In this document: positions 42,865 to 51,458 of the stretch, one piece after another
Numbering within the stretch: position 1 is the first letter of the stretch
How the letters are laid out: every line of letters begins with the position of its first letter
NCBI GenBank assembly: GCA_004562915.1
Contig: SFQZ01000007.1
Span: 5,485-69,484 of the forward strand
From: a bacterium
Lineage (GTDB): Bacteria; Bacillota_A; Clostridia; Lachnospirales; Lachnospiraceae
Length of the DNA stretch: 64,000 nt
Direction: 5' to 3'
The notes under the pieces: generated by a model
Told to the model about the DNA's origin: nothing
The model's database searches: none
Seen by the model: only the letters and a program-made list of their open reading frames with translations
Made by a program: the position numbers and the translations under genes

Positions 42865-42870
42865 TATGCA
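42837..42870. promoter_or_regulatory. Tandem ArgR-box-like sites over the argC promoter
   Basis: TGCATAATATACA (42837-42849) and TGTATAATTATGCA (42857-42870) resemble ARG boxes, AT-rich palindromes of TGNATAATTATNCA type. Together they form a larger inverted repeat (CTTGCATAAT...AATTATGCAAG). Binding would block RNA polymerase at argC. Confidence 0.7.
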
Positions 42871-43025
42871 AGCCTGATAAATCGGAACAATAAAAATCTC
42901 TTTACTTTACTGTTTGGAGAGCGTAAAATAAGGAAACGATGTCGGATATTCCGTGTTTTGTGGGAAAACCCACGGGATGACAGAGAATCAGGATGATGTA
43001 ATTACATATTATAAGGAGAGTAACC

Positions 43026-44066
43026 ATGATCAAAGTAGGAATTATTGGTGCTACAGGATACGCAGGATCCGAACTGGTAAGAATCCTTCTGGCACATAAA
43101 GAAGCAGAAATCGTATGGTATGGTTCTAGAAGCTATATCGATCAGAAATATGCATCTATTTATCAGAATTTTTTTCAGCTGGTAGATGCGAAATGTATGG
43201 ATGATAATATGGCAGAACTGGCAAAGCAGGTGGATGTGATTTTTACTGCAACTCCCCAGGGACTGTGTGCTTCCTTAATGAATGAGGATATCTTATCAAA
43301 AACAAAAGTGATCGATTTGAGTGCGGATTTCCGTATCAAAGATGTGAAAGTTTATGAAGAATGGTACAAAATTGAGCATAAATCTCCACAGTATATAGGT
43401 GAAGCTGTTTATGGGTTGTGCGAGATCAATCGGGAGGATGTAAAAGGAGCCAGACTGGTGGCAAATCCGGGATGTTATACTACCTGTAGTATTCTTACCT
43501 GTTATCCGATGGTAAAAGAAGGTCTGATTGATCCGGATACGATCATCATTGATGCAAAATCCGGAACTTCCGGAGCAGGAAGAGGAGCGAAGGTGGACAA
43601 TCTTTTCTGCGAAGTCAATGAAAATATGAAAGCATACGGAGTGGCAACGCATCGTCATACACCGGAGATTGAAGAACAGCTGGGTTATGCTTGTGGTAAA
43701 CAGATCAGGCTGAATTTTACGCCTCATCTGGTTCCCATGAATCGAGGAATTCTGGCTACTGCTTATGCTGCTTTGACTAAGGGAGTGACTTATGAAGAAG
43801 TGAAAGCAGTTTATGATAAATATTATGCAGATGAAAAATTTGTCCGTGTCCTTGAAAAAGATGTATGCCCCCAGACAAAATGGGTGGAAGGAAGCAATTA
43901 TGTAGATGTAAACTTTAAGATTGATCCAAGAACCGGACGGATCATCATGATGGGTGCTATAGACAATCTGGTCAAAGGTGCAGCAGGTCAGGCAGTTCAG
44001 AATATGAATCTTATGTTTGGACTGAAAGAGAGTGAAGGGCTGGAACTGGTACCAATGTTTCCATAA
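43026..44066 (+). CDS. argC: N-acetyl-gamma-glutamyl-phosphate reductase
   Basis: ArgC reduces N-acetylglutamyl phosphate with NADPH. The 346-residue product starts with the dinucleotide-binding GIIGATGYAGSELVR and has the active-site Cys150 in NPGCYTTCS and the His-containing THRHTPEIEEQL. TAAGGAGAG precedes the start. It is the first gene of argC-argJ-argB-argD. Confidence 0.97.
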   Translation: MIKVGIIGATGYAGSELVRILLAHKEAEIVWYGSRSYIDQKYASIYQNFFQLVDAKCMDDNMAELAKQVDVIFTATPQGLCASLMNEDILSKTKVIDLSADFRIKDVKVYEEWYKIEHKSPQYIGEAVYGLCEINREDVKGARLVANPGCYTTCSILTCYPMVKEGLIDPDTIIIDAKSGTSGAGRGAKVDNLFCEVNENMKAYGVATHRHTPEIEEQLGYACGKQIRLNFTPHLVPMNRGILATAYAALTKGVTYEEVKAVYDKYYADEKFVRVLEKDVCPQTKWVEGSNYVDVNFKIDPRTGRIIMMGAIDNLVKGAAGQAVQNMNLMFGLKESEGLELVPMFP

Positions 44067-44099
44067 AGTTCTATTTGAAAATATGTGAGGAGAAAAAAT

Positions 44100-45323
44100 A
44101 TGAAAATAATAGATGGCGGTGTTACCGCAGCAAAGGGATTTCTTGCAGCAGGCCTTGCGGCAGGCATTAAAAAAGGAAATACGAAAGATATGGCCATGGT
44201 GTACAGTGAAAAACCCTGTGTGGCAGCAGGAACATTTACTACCAATATTGTAAAAGCTGCGCCGGTAAAATGGGATCAGGATATTGTATACAATCATCCG
44301 ACAGCGCAGGCAATTGTATGTAACAGCGGTGTGGCAAATGCCTGTACAGGAGAAGAAGGCCTTTCCTATTGTAAAGAGACAGCTAAAATTGCAGCAAAAG
44401 AACTGAATATTCCGGAGGATGCTGTTCTGGTAGCATCTACTGGTGTGATTGGAAAGCAGCTTCCGATGGATTTATTGGGACAGGGTGTGGAAAAACTGGT
44501 TCCACTGCTTTCTCCTTCAAGAGAAGCAGGAGCTTTGGCAGCTCAGTCGATTATGACAACAGATACAGTGTCCAAAGAAGTGGCAGTATCACTGGAGATC
44601 GGGGGAAAAACAGTAACTCTGGGCGGAATGTGTAAAGGTTCCGGTATGATTCATCCGAATATGTGTACCATGCTTGGATTTGTGACAACAGATGCAGTTA
44701 TTTCCAAAGAAATGCTGCAGAAGGCACTGAGTACAGTAGTAAAAGATACTTACAATATGGTTTCTGTAGATGGAGATACTTCAACGAATGACACAGTTCT
44801 TTTACTTGCCAATGGTATGGCCGGCAATCCGGAAATCGCAGAAGAAAATACGGATTATCAGAAATTTCTGGAAGCACTGCTGTATGTCAATACCTGCCTT
44901 GCAAAGAAAATTGCTTCTGATGGAGAAGGTGCAACTGCGCTGTTTGAAGTAAAAGTTATTGGAGCAGAAAGTAAAGAACAGGCAGTGACTTTGAGTAAAT
45001 CCATCGTTACATCCAATCTGACCAAAGCGGCTATTTATGGACACGATGCCAACTGGGGACGTATTTTATGTGCGATGGGCTATTCCGGAGCAATCTTTGA
45101 TCCGGAAAAAGTAGATCTTTATTTTGAGAGTGCAGCAGGAAAGATCAAAATCATTGAAAATGGTGTCGCTACTGATTATAGCGAGGAGACAGCGACTAAG
45201 ATTTTATCGGAAAAAGAAGTGACGGCAATTGCCGATATCAAGATGGGTGAATTATCTGCTACTGCATGGGGCTGTGATCTGACTCATGAATATGTAACAA
45301 TCAATGCAGATTACCGCTCATAA
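44100..45323 (+). CDS. argJ: Bifunctional glutamate N-acetyltransferase / amino-acid acetyltransferase
   Basis: ArgJ moves the acetyl group from N-acetylornithine to glutamate, allowing the cyclic arginine pathway. The 407-residue precursor is expected to cleave itself before Thr190 (HPNMC/TMLGF). Other motifs are CNSGVANACTG, STGVIGKQLP and the C-terminal CDLTHEYVTINADYRS. GTGAGGAGA supports the ATG at 44100. Confidence 0.96.
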   Translation: MKIIDGGVTAAKGFLAAGLAAGIKKGNTKDMAMVYSEKPCVAAGTFTTNIVKAAPVKWDQDIVYNHPTAQAIVCNSGVANACTGEEGLSYCKETAKIAAKELNIPEDAVLVASTGVIGKQLPMDLLGQGVEKLVPLLSPSREAGALAAQSIMTTDTVSKEVAVSLEIGGKTVTLGGMCKGSGMIHPNMCTMLGFVTTDAVISKEMLQKALSTVVKDTYNMVSVDGDTSTNDTVLLLANGMAGNPEIAEENTDYQKFLEALLYVNTCLAKKIASDGEGATALFEVKVIGAESKEQAVTLSKSIVTSNLTKAAIYGHDANWGRILCAMGYSGAIFDPEKVDLYFESAAGKIKIIENGVATDYSEETATKILSEKEVTAIADIKMGELSATAWGCDLTHEYVTINADYRS

Positions 45324-45387
45324 ATGGATGCATGTGTGACAGCAGGCAGTGTCTGTAGAAATAACATGACAGGATGGAGGAGAAATG

Positions 45388-46284
45388 ATGGTTAATTCAG
45401 AATATTTACAGAAGGCAGAAGTGCTGATTGAAGCACTTCCTTATATACAGCGGTTTAATCGAAAAATCATAGTAGTAAAATACGGTGGAAGTGCAATGGT
45501 GGATGATAACCTGAAACGTCAGGTCATTCAGGATGTAGTTCTTCTGAAACTGGTCGGATTCAAACCGATCATCGTCCATGGCGGAGGAAAGGAGATCAGC
45601 CGTTGGGTGGGAAAAGTCGGTATGGAGCCGAAATTTATCAATGGTCTTCGGGTTACAGATAAAGATACGATGGAAGTTGCCGAGATGGTTCTTGGAAAAG
45701 TAAACAAAGAGCTGGTTACGCTGGTACAGTCCCTTGGAGTGAAAGCAGTGGGAATCAGCGGAAAAGACGGTGGACTTCTGACTGTAGAGAAAAAATATTC
45801 AAACGGAGAAGATATCGGTTTTGTAGGAAATATTACGAGTGTTAATCCCAAAGTAATCTACGATCTTCTGGAGAAAGATTTTCTTCCGATCGTTTGCCCG
45901 GTTGGAATGGATGGAGAGTTTCAGACCTATAATATCAATGCGGATGATGCGGCATGTGCGATCGCAAAAGAGGTGAAAGCGGAAAAACTGGCTTTCCTTA
46001 CGGATATTGAAGGGGTATATCTGGATCCGCAGGATCCTTCTACACTGCTTTCTAAATTGTTTGTAGCAGAGGCAAAAGAACTGATTGCCAATGGAAATGT
46101 AGGCGGCGGCATGATCCCGAAACTTCAGAATTGTATTGATGCGATCGAACAGGGCGTTTCCCGTGTGCATATTCTGGATGGAAGGATTCCGCATTGCCTG
46201 CTTCTGGAAATTTTCACAAATAAAGGTATCGGAACTGCTATTTTACGAAAGGATGAGATGAAGGACTATGATGTCATGCAGTAA
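45388..46284 (+). CDS. argB: Acetylglutamate kinase
   Basis: ArgB phosphorylates N-acetylglutamate. The product has about 298 residues and the amino-acid-kinase motifs IVVKYGGSAM, IIVHGGGKEIS, NINADDAACAIA and NVGGGMIPKL. Either ATG 45385 or 45388 could start translation; the AGGAG spacing favours 45388. The gene overlaps argD by 17 bases. Confidence 0.96.
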   Translation: MVNSEYLQKAEVLIEALPYIQRFNRKIIVVKYGGSAMVDDNLKRQVIQDVVLLKLVGFKPIIVHGGGKEISRWVGKVGMEPKFINGLRVTDKDTMEVAEMVLGKVNKELVTLVQSLGVKAVGISGKDGGLLTVEKKYSNGEDIGFVGNITSVNPKVIYDLLEKDFLPIVCPVGMDGEFQTYNINADDAACAIAKEVKAEKLAFLTDIEGVYLDPQDPSTLLSKLFVAEAKELIANGNVGGGMIPKLQNCIDAIEQGVSRVHILDGRIPHCLLLEIFTNKGIGTAILRKDEMKDYDVMQ

Positions 46285-47461
46285 AGAATATATGGATCAG
46301 GCAGAACAGGTAATTCTGCATACTTACAACAGGTTTCAGATTGTTCTGGAGAAAGGACAGGGAGTTCGCCTGTATGATATGGAAGGGAAAGAGTATCTGG
46401 ACTTTGCAGCCGGTATTGCTGTATTTGCACTGGGCTACAATAATCCCAAATACAGCCAGGCACTGAAAGATCAGATTGATAAAGTGATACACACATCAAA
46501 CCTGTATTATAATATACCTATGATAGAGGCAGCCCAAAAACTAGTGAAAGCTTCCGGTCTGTCAAAAGTGTTTTTTACAAACAGTGGTACCGAGGCAATT
46601 GAGGGGGCGATCAAGGTAGCACGTAAATATGCGTATCTGAAAGACGGATGTACAGATCATGAAATTATCGCCATGGATCATTCCTTCCATGGAAGAAGTC
46701 TGGGCGCTCTTTCCGTAACAGGAAACGCACATTATCAGGAACCGTTTAAACCTTTGATCGGCGGCGTGAAATTTGCAAAGTTTAATGATCTGGAGAGTGT
46801 AAAAGCACAGATTACGGATAAAACCTGTGGTATTATAATGGAGACTGTTCAGGGTGAAGGAGGTATTTATCCGGCAGATCCGGAGTTTATCAAAGGAGTA
46901 AGAAAGCTTTGTGATGAGAAAGATATTCTGTTGATATTGGATGAAATCCAGTGCGGCATGGGAAGAACCGGTGACATGTTTGCCTGCCAGGGGTATGGTG
47001 TTATGCCGGATGTTATGACCTGTGCAAAGGCATTGGGATGCGGCGTACCGGTAGGTGCGTTTGTTCTGAATGAGAAGACGGCAAATGCATCGCTGGTTCC
47101 GGGAGATCATGGAACTACTTATGGAGGTAATCCATTTGCCTGCGCAGCTGTGAGCAAGGTATTTGATTTGTTTGAGGAAGAAAATATTATTGAGCACGTG
47201 CGTCAGATCACCCCATATCTGGAGGAAAAATTGGATAGTCTTGTAGAAAAATACGATTTTATTACCAAAAGACGTGGAAAAGGACTGATGCAGGGATTGG
47301 TTCTGGAAGGGAAGCCGGTAGGAGAAGTGGTAACAAAAGCCATTGAAAATGGTCTTCTGGTGATTTCAGCAGGTTCCAATGTATTGCGTCTGGTGCCGCC
47401 GCTCGTAATCACAGAAGCGGACATCGATGAAATGATGGAAAAGCTGGAAAAGAGCTTATAA
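46268..47461 (+). CDS. argD: Acetylornithine aminotransferase
   Basis: ArgD is a PLP enzyme making N-acetylornithine. The 397-residue product has FTNSGTEAIEGAIKVAR, the substrate loop SFHGRSLGALSVTG, LDEIQCGMGRTG and the PLP lysine in CAKALGCGVP. Its start lies inside the argB end, so translation is probably coupled; ATG 46271 and 46292 are alternatives. Confidence 0.95.
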   Translation: MMSCSKEYMDQAEQVILHTYNRFQIVLEKGQGVRLYDMEGKEYLDFAAGIAVFALGYNNPKYSQALKDQIDKVIHTSNLYYNIPMIEAAQKLVKASGLSKVFFTNSGTEAIEGAIKVARKYAYLKDGCTDHEIIAMDHSFHGRSLGALSVTGNAHYQEPFKPLIGGVKFAKFNDLESVKAQITDKTCGIIMETVQGEGGIYPADPEFIKGVRKLCDEKDILLILDEIQCGMGRTGDMFACQGYGVMPDVMTCAKALGCGVPVGAFVLNEKTANASLVPGDHGTTYGGNPFACAAVSKVFDLFEEENIIEHVRQITPYLEEKLDSLVEKYDFITKRRGKGLMQGLVLEGKPVGEVVTKAIENGLLVISAGSNVLRLVPPLVITEADIDEMMEKLEKSL

Positions 47462-47497
47462 GAGAAAATTTACTATTGGTACAAAACTGTTTTGAAC

Positions 47498-47542
47498 GAA
47501 AAAGACTGATATGGAAACCGAAAGGTTTATATCAGTCTTTTT
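47498..47542. terminator. Terminator between argD and the araC-type gene
   Basis: AAAGACTGATATGGAAACC pairs with GGTTTATATCAGTCTTT around GAAA. T runs occur on both strands, so both convergent genes can use it. Confidence 0.9.
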
Positions 47543-47546
47543 GACG

Positions 47547-48443
47547 TCATTCCTCTGTCTTGCCATGATCTTCCGCCTGTGCTTTTCGATATTGCTGAGG
47601 CGTCAGTCCATGGGTACTTTTAAACAGAGATGTAAAAGTATTTGGTTTTTGAAAGCCGCACATCAGGGCAATTTCCTGAACAGAGTAATTGGTAGTCTCC
47701 AACAGCCGCCGTGCATTTGCCAGCCGCAGGCGGGAAAGATATTGGTGGGGAGACACACCAATTGCTTTTTTGAAAGCAGAAATAAAATATGTCGGGGAAA
47801 TATTACACAAATCTGCGAGCATATTGATCGTCAGAGGTTCTGTGTAATGGGTGTTGATGTATGAGGCAATCTGGAACATTCCTTTTTGATAACTGTAAGA
47901 AGAGGGCTCTACCTGGTGCGCATCGGCACTTCCCGCTTCCGCTAAAGATGCAGCGAGAAGATATGACAGTGCCTGAAGTTTTCTGACATCACAGGCTTCT
48001 TTTCGGTTGAATTCTCTTTTAAAATATTGAACATAAGTTTTAATATCTTCCGTAAGAGGCATTCTCACATCGAGGTTCCAGTCCTCGTACTTCAAATTCT
48101 TCCGTATATCTTCAAAATAAACTTTATCGATGACGATAGTATCATAGGGGGTATTGGATACCCGAAGTTTCGTTCCATGAATATCGCCAGGATTGGAAGG
48201 ATATACATATCCGGTTTCTCCGTAATAAGTTTGTCCTTTCAAAATCAGCATAGGGATAGGACCGTAAGGTATCAGAAACTCATAATCATCGTGTGAGTGC
48301 TGATAGGAAACAGTTTTCTGTCCCGGCTGTACGCCAGTAGAGGCGATTGAAATCACATTACTATAATAATGAAGACATTGCTCTGCAAGAAAAGTTTTGT
48401 CCGGATGATGCGCTGCAAATAAATGTTCAGGGGAATGGGTCAT
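47547..48443 (-). CDS. AraC family transcriptional regulator
   Basis: The 298-residue product has an N-terminal cupin-like effector domain (HSHDDYEFLIPYGP, YPSNPGDIHG) and two C-terminal helix-turn-helix motifs (INMLADLCNISPTYFISAFK and SVQEIALMCGFQKPNTFTSLFK, then HGLTPQQYR). It may respond to a sugar or related ligand, but no transport or catabolic genes are next to it. AGGAGG on the minus strand supports the ATG at 48443. A minus-strand TATAAT lies at 48523-48528. Confidence 0.92.
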   Translation of the reverse strand: MTHSPEHLFAAHHPDKTFLAEQCLHYYSNVISIASTGVQPGQKTVSYQHSHDDYEFLIPYGPIPMLILKGQTYYGETGYVYPSNPGDIHGTKLRVSNTPYDTIVIDKVYFEDIRKNLKYEDWNLDVRMPLTEDIKTYVQYFKREFNRKEACDVRKLQALSYLLAASLAEAGSADAHQVEPSSYSYQKGMFQIASYINTHYTEPLTINMLADLCNISPTYFISAFKKAIGVSPHQYLSRLRLANARRLLETTNYSVQEIALMCGFQKPNTFTSLFKSTHGLTPQQYRKAQAEDHGKTEE

Positions 48444-48664
48444 ACGAGAACCTCCTATCTGAAAATCATTTTTTTTATTATGCAGTGGTATATGCATTTT
48501 GAAGCATTAATTGATTAGTGTTATTATATCATAAATAATGCAAGGGTAAATGTTGGAGAAATCTGAAAATCAATATTTACTCGGATTATTATGTTAAAAT
48601 ACGGTGAATATATTCAGTTTTGCGGAAGATTTTATTATAATAAGTGTGACAAAGGGGGAAAATA

Positions 48665-48778
48665 ATGAACCTTTATGTCAAAATAATAGATATAATAGAA
48701 AGCAGTAGAACGATTGGTCCGGCAGTTATGAGAATAACTTGCCGGACTGATCCGTTTATCGAGAATCAGAATGAATGA
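48665..48778 (+). CDS. Possible 37-residue peptide in a structured leader
   Basis: An ATG at 48665 follows AAAGGGGG with good spacing and a TATAAT at 48636-48641. The frame runs 37 codons to TGA. The peptide has no recognised motif (MNLYVKIIDIIESSRTIGPA start). Its coding sequence overlaps a strong hairpin (GTCCGGCAGTTAT with ATAACTTGCCGGAC, 48718-48748), and AGGAGAT/ATCTCCT pair further on. It could be a real peptide, a leader or a non-coding RNA. Confidence 0.3.
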   Translation: MNLYVKIIDIIESSRTIGPAVMRITCRTDPFIENQNE

Positions 48779-48848
48779 CCAGGAGATCGTTCTCCGGAAT
48801 AATGGTATCTCCTTTGGGGACAATCAAAAAAATAATTAATAAAAATTC

Positions 48849-48878
48849 TGAATAAAAACGATTTTTTCTCACATACTA
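48849..48878 (+). promoter_or_regulatory. Sigma-G-type (forespore) promoter of the DUF1540 gene
   Basis: TGAATA at 48849-48854 and CATACTA at 48872-48878 are separated by 17 bp. Hexamers and spacing are identical to those at 22233-22262. The predicted start near 48885 gives a leader of about 25 nt. Confidence 0.65.
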
Positions 48879-48909
48879 ACTGAGAAATTCAAAAAAGGAG
48901 GTATGTGTA

Positions 48910-49224
48910 ATGCCAGCATTAAAATGTACAGCAGTAAAATGCGTATACAATAAAGAACAGCTTTGTTCGAAAGGTGATATCCAGGTTCAGGGCGATCATG
49001 CACAGTCCATGGATGAGACAGCATGTGGAAGCTTTAGGGAACGTTCAGAAAGTAACTTCGCGAATGATACCGGTTGTGGCTGTTCTACGATCGAGGTAGG
49101 ATGTACCGCATGCACCTGTAAGTTTAATGAAGAAAAATATTGTCATGCAGGTGCGATTGATATTACCGGTGCTTCTGCATGTACCAGCGAAGAGACCTGC
49201 TGCAGCACTTTTCAGTGCAAATAA
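48910..49224 (+). CDS. Cysteine-rich protein with two DUF1540 units
   Basis: The 104-residue product contains 14 Cys residues in two similar units, one at about residues 5-39 (CTAVKCVYNKEQLCSKGDIQV...CGSF) and one at about 65-103 (CTACTCKFNEEKYCHAGAIDI...CCSTF). This is the DUF1540 pattern, presumed to bind metal. AAAAAGGAGG precedes the start. A sigma-G-type promoter lies upstream, suggesting forespore expression; its role in spores is an inference. Confidence 0.88.
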   Translation: MPALKCTAVKCVYNKEQLCSKGDIQVQGDHAQSMDETACGSFRERSESNFANDTGCGCSTIEVGCTACTCKFNEEKYCHAGAIDITGASACTSEETCCSTFQCK

Positions 49225-49226
49225 AA

Positions 49227-49260
49227 TAAAAAGTTTATAAGACTTTCCTATGATATAAAA
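49227..49260. repeat. Partial copy of the intergenic repeat
   Basis: AAAGTTTATAAGACTTTCCTATGATAT matches the right half of the 1298-1440 and 2409-2475 elements. Similar fragments occur at 22588-22620 (GACAGGAAAGCCATAAGATTTTCCTA). Confidence 0.4.
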
Positions 49261-49287
49261 AAGAGGTGCATACAGCACCTCTTTTCA
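49256..49287. terminator. Bidirectional terminator after the DUF1540 gene
   Basis: AAAAGAGGTGC and GCACCTCTTTT form an 11-bp stem around ATACA with T runs on both strands. Confidence 0.9.
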
Positions 49288-49327
49288 CATGCAATATAAA
49301 GAAAGACTCTTCGAAGGATCACATTTA

Positions 49328-50512
49328 TTAGGAAAGATCAGCTTTAACCTGGAATGGAAAAACAATCTGAACTCCATTTACATAGATGATAACCTCCTGA
49401 CAGGAACCACTCACCTGATACGAAAGGGAAGCGGTAACAGGATCCCCGTCTTTGGAGGCAATATCTGCTGGTAAAAGATTTTCTATATAATAGGGATCAC
49501 AAACCGTCTTACCGTCCAGAATCTGAAAGCTCATCTGATCATACAGAATAGGATCATCATATCCGATGTTCTGATAAGTATAATTGATTATGATTACTTT
49601 TTCCGGATTAGAAGAATCAAAATCACTTCGTTCATCGGTTACTTTCACGCTGTTGATACAGAAGGTGGCCATATCCTGATTATTCTGTCGGAGTGTGATG
49701 GTTTCGCCAACCTGATAGGAAGGAACCTGATCAAGGTTTTCCGGGTATTCTTGATTCGGGGTGGCTTCTGTTTGAAGATTTTCCGGATTGGCATCCAGAA
49801 AACCATTTTCAGCAACATCCAGATCGATTAACATAGTATTCAGGCTTTCCATATCAGCCTGTGGAATTTCCCAAGTATCATTTTCAGTTTTGACCAGAGA
49901 AACGGCAGCAGTTTTGGCGTCAGCGTAAGTAATCTGCTGCATTGCTTCCTGATAAGTTTCAAGCATCATCTTCTGATAAGGGTTATCTGTAGTTTCGTCA
50001 CCGGATTCGTAAGAAGCAGTTTCGTAGAGCTGCTCAATTTTATCAGGCATAATTTCCTGCATTTTTGTGTAAAGCTCCATTTGCTGAGTTTCCAGTGTTA
50101 TGGTATAATAATCATCGGTTTGCTCTGCATTCGTTACCTGATATTTTGTGCTGCCAAATATATTTTTCCACAAATCAGTATAATCCTGATATAGCTGAGG
50201 CGCTACCAGCTCGGATCCGGGAGTGTCTTGCGTCTGCTCGAGAAACGAAGGCAACTGGGAGGAAATATAATCATTATAGGATGTGAGTAAAGTATCTTCG
50301 GATTCTCCGGAAAGCTGTGAATATGCGGCAACATCACCCTTATAGTAGCAGTCCAGATAAGCAGCAGCATAGTCAGCTGCGTTGAATTCTTCATTTTGGA
50401 TTTCAGATTTCTCCGGCTCCGGTTCTTTGGCGGTATCTTTTGTACTGCAGCCGGTTATAGATACCAGCAGTGTACAAGCTGTTATGATAGAAAGTATAGA
50501 TTTCATTTTCAT
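49328..50512 (-). CDS. Lipoprotein, DUF5105-like
   Basis: The product has about 395 residues with a lipoprotein signal (cysteine in SITGCSTKD). The mature protein has two parts: a helical domain with FNAADYAAAYLDCYYKGD and repeated Tyr/Gln/Glu-rich segments, and a C-terminal beta-rich part (TLRQNNQDMATFCINSVKV, IINYTYQNIGYD). This resembles DUF5105-type lipoproteins with a DUF4352-like end. Function is unknown. AAAGGAG on the minus strand favours the ATG at 50512. Confidence 0.82.
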   Translation of the reverse strand: MKMKSILSIITACTLLVSITGCSTKDTAKEPEPEKSEIQNEEFNAADYAAAYLDCYYKGDVAAYSQLSGESEDTLLTSYNDYISSQLPSFLEQTQDTPGSELVAPQLYQDYTDLWKNIFGSTKYQVTNAEQTDDYYTITLETQQMELYTKMQEIMPDKIEQLYETASYESGDETTDNPYQKMMLETYQEAMQQITYADAKTAAVSLVKTENDTWEIPQADMESLNTMLIDLDVAENGFLDANPENLQTEATPNQEYPENLDQVPSYQVGETITLRQNNQDMATFCINSVKVTDERSDFDSSNPEKVIIINYTYQNIGYDDPILYDQMSFQILDGKTVCDPYYIENLLPADIASKDGDPVTASLSYQVSGSCQEVIIYVNGVQIVFPFQVKADLS

Positions 50513-50591
50513 AGTGGTTTCTCCTTTTACATATTTTATGAAAATATGTTGATGATTGTAGTCTGAATTATCATCGGCTACATGCTTTTTC

Positions 50592-50619
50592 ATTATAGCA
50601 GATTTTCAGAGATATACAA
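50592..50619 (-). promoter_or_regulatory. Promoter of the lipoprotein gene (minus strand)
   Basis: On the minus strand TTGTAT (complement 50614-50619) and TATAAT (complement 50592-50597) are separated by 16 bp. The stretch 50620-50739 upstream is AT-rich with no feature seen. Confidence 0.65.
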
Positions 50620-50739
50620 GTTACGTCAAAAGAAGATTAATGAAATTGTAAATATTGATAAGAAATATGATAAGATGAATTGTATTAGGAAAGAAAGTGT
50701 TAATGATAAAGCAAAGAAAAACGAAAATAAAAGCAAAAA

Positions 50740-50767
50740 TTGCTTGACATCATCCAACAGGTATGAT
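50740..50767 (+). promoter_or_regulatory. Promoter of the infC-rpmI-rplT operon
   Basis: TTGCTT at 50740-50745 and TATGAT at 50762-50767 are separated by 16 bp. TTGACA at 50744-50749 with TATTTT 17 bp later is an alternative reading. Confidence 0.6.
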
Positions 50768-50773
50768 ATTTTA

Positions 50774-50916
50774 TATAGGTATGAAAAACAAAGAAGAGTA
50801 TCCGCTCTCACCTTAGCACAACAGAGTGACTATGGTTAATAAGAACGATAAAAGTATCGTATGATTTTGAAGCGGATAGTCTGTCTATCTGCTTTTTTTG
50901 ATGGAGGTGTACTACT
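50774..50916 (+). ncRNA. infC leader (L20-leader-like attenuator)
   Basis: The transcribed leader holds TATCCGCT (50799-50806), an ACGATA/TATCGT hairpin (50844-50860) and a terminator, AGCGGATAG with CTATCTGCT plus seven T residues (50871-50899). TATCCGCT is the exact complement of AGCGGATA, so an alternative fold would disrupt the terminator. This is the layout of Firmicute infC leaders where ribosomal protein L20 controls read-through. Confidence 0.75.
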
Positions 50917-51423
50917 ATTAGCGAGTTAATGATTAACGAGCAGATCAGAGACAGAGAGGTGCGTCTGATCGGCGAGAATGGGGAACAGTTGGGAATTATG
51001 TCTGCGAGAGATGCGTATAAGCGTGCGCAGGAAGCAGGATTGGATCTGGTAAAGATCGCACCTACGGCAAAGCCGCCTGTATGTAAGATCATCGATTATG
51101 GAAAATACAGATATGAGATGGCCAGAAAAGAAAAAGAGGCCAGAAAAAAACAGAGGATCATTGATGTAAAAGAAGTCCGGTTGTCTCCCAATATTGATAC
51201 CAACGACTTGAATACAAAAGTCGGTGCTGCAAGGAAATTCATTTCCAAGGGAGATAAAGTAAAAGTAACACTGCGTTTCCGCGGAAGAGAAATGGCACAT
51301 ATGCAGAGCAGTAAGTACATTCTGGATGAATTTGCAGAAAAGCTGTCTGACATTGCGGTTGTGGAGAAAGCGCCAAAAGTGGAAGGCAGAAGTATGACTA
51401 TGTTTTTAACTGAAAAACGTTAA
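50917..51423 (+). CDS. infC: Translation initiation factor IF-3, AUU start
   Basis: IF-3 keeps the 30S subunit free and checks start codons. The frame begins most credibly at ATT 50917, seven bases after GGAGGT (50904-50909), giving ISELMINEQIRDREVRLIG; the ATG at 50929 is 19 bases away from that site. AUU is the classical infC start that lets IF-3 repress its own synthesis. The 168-residue product has the N-domain (GEQLGIMSARDAYKRAQEAGLDLVKI) and C-domain (RFRGREMAHMQ). Confidence 0.96.
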   Translation: MSELMINEQIRDREVRLIGENGEQLGIMSARDAYKRAQEAGLDLVKIAPTAKPPVCKIIDYGKYRYEMARKEKEARKKQRIIDVKEVRLSPNIDTNDLNTKVGAARKFISKGDKVKVTLRFRGREMAHMQSSKYILDEFAEKLSDIAVVEKAPKVEGRSMTMFLTEKR

Positions 51424-51458
51424 AATAGAATACCAGGTAAATTAAGGAGGAATATAAA

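Noticed and set aside
42871..43025. T-box riboswitch in the argC leader
   Set aside because: The leader has a hairpin but no AGGGTGG-type T-box sequence and no terminator before argC.
47511..47864. Plus-strand open frame opposite the araC-type gene
   Set aside because: It begins in the argD terminator and has no ribosome binding site.
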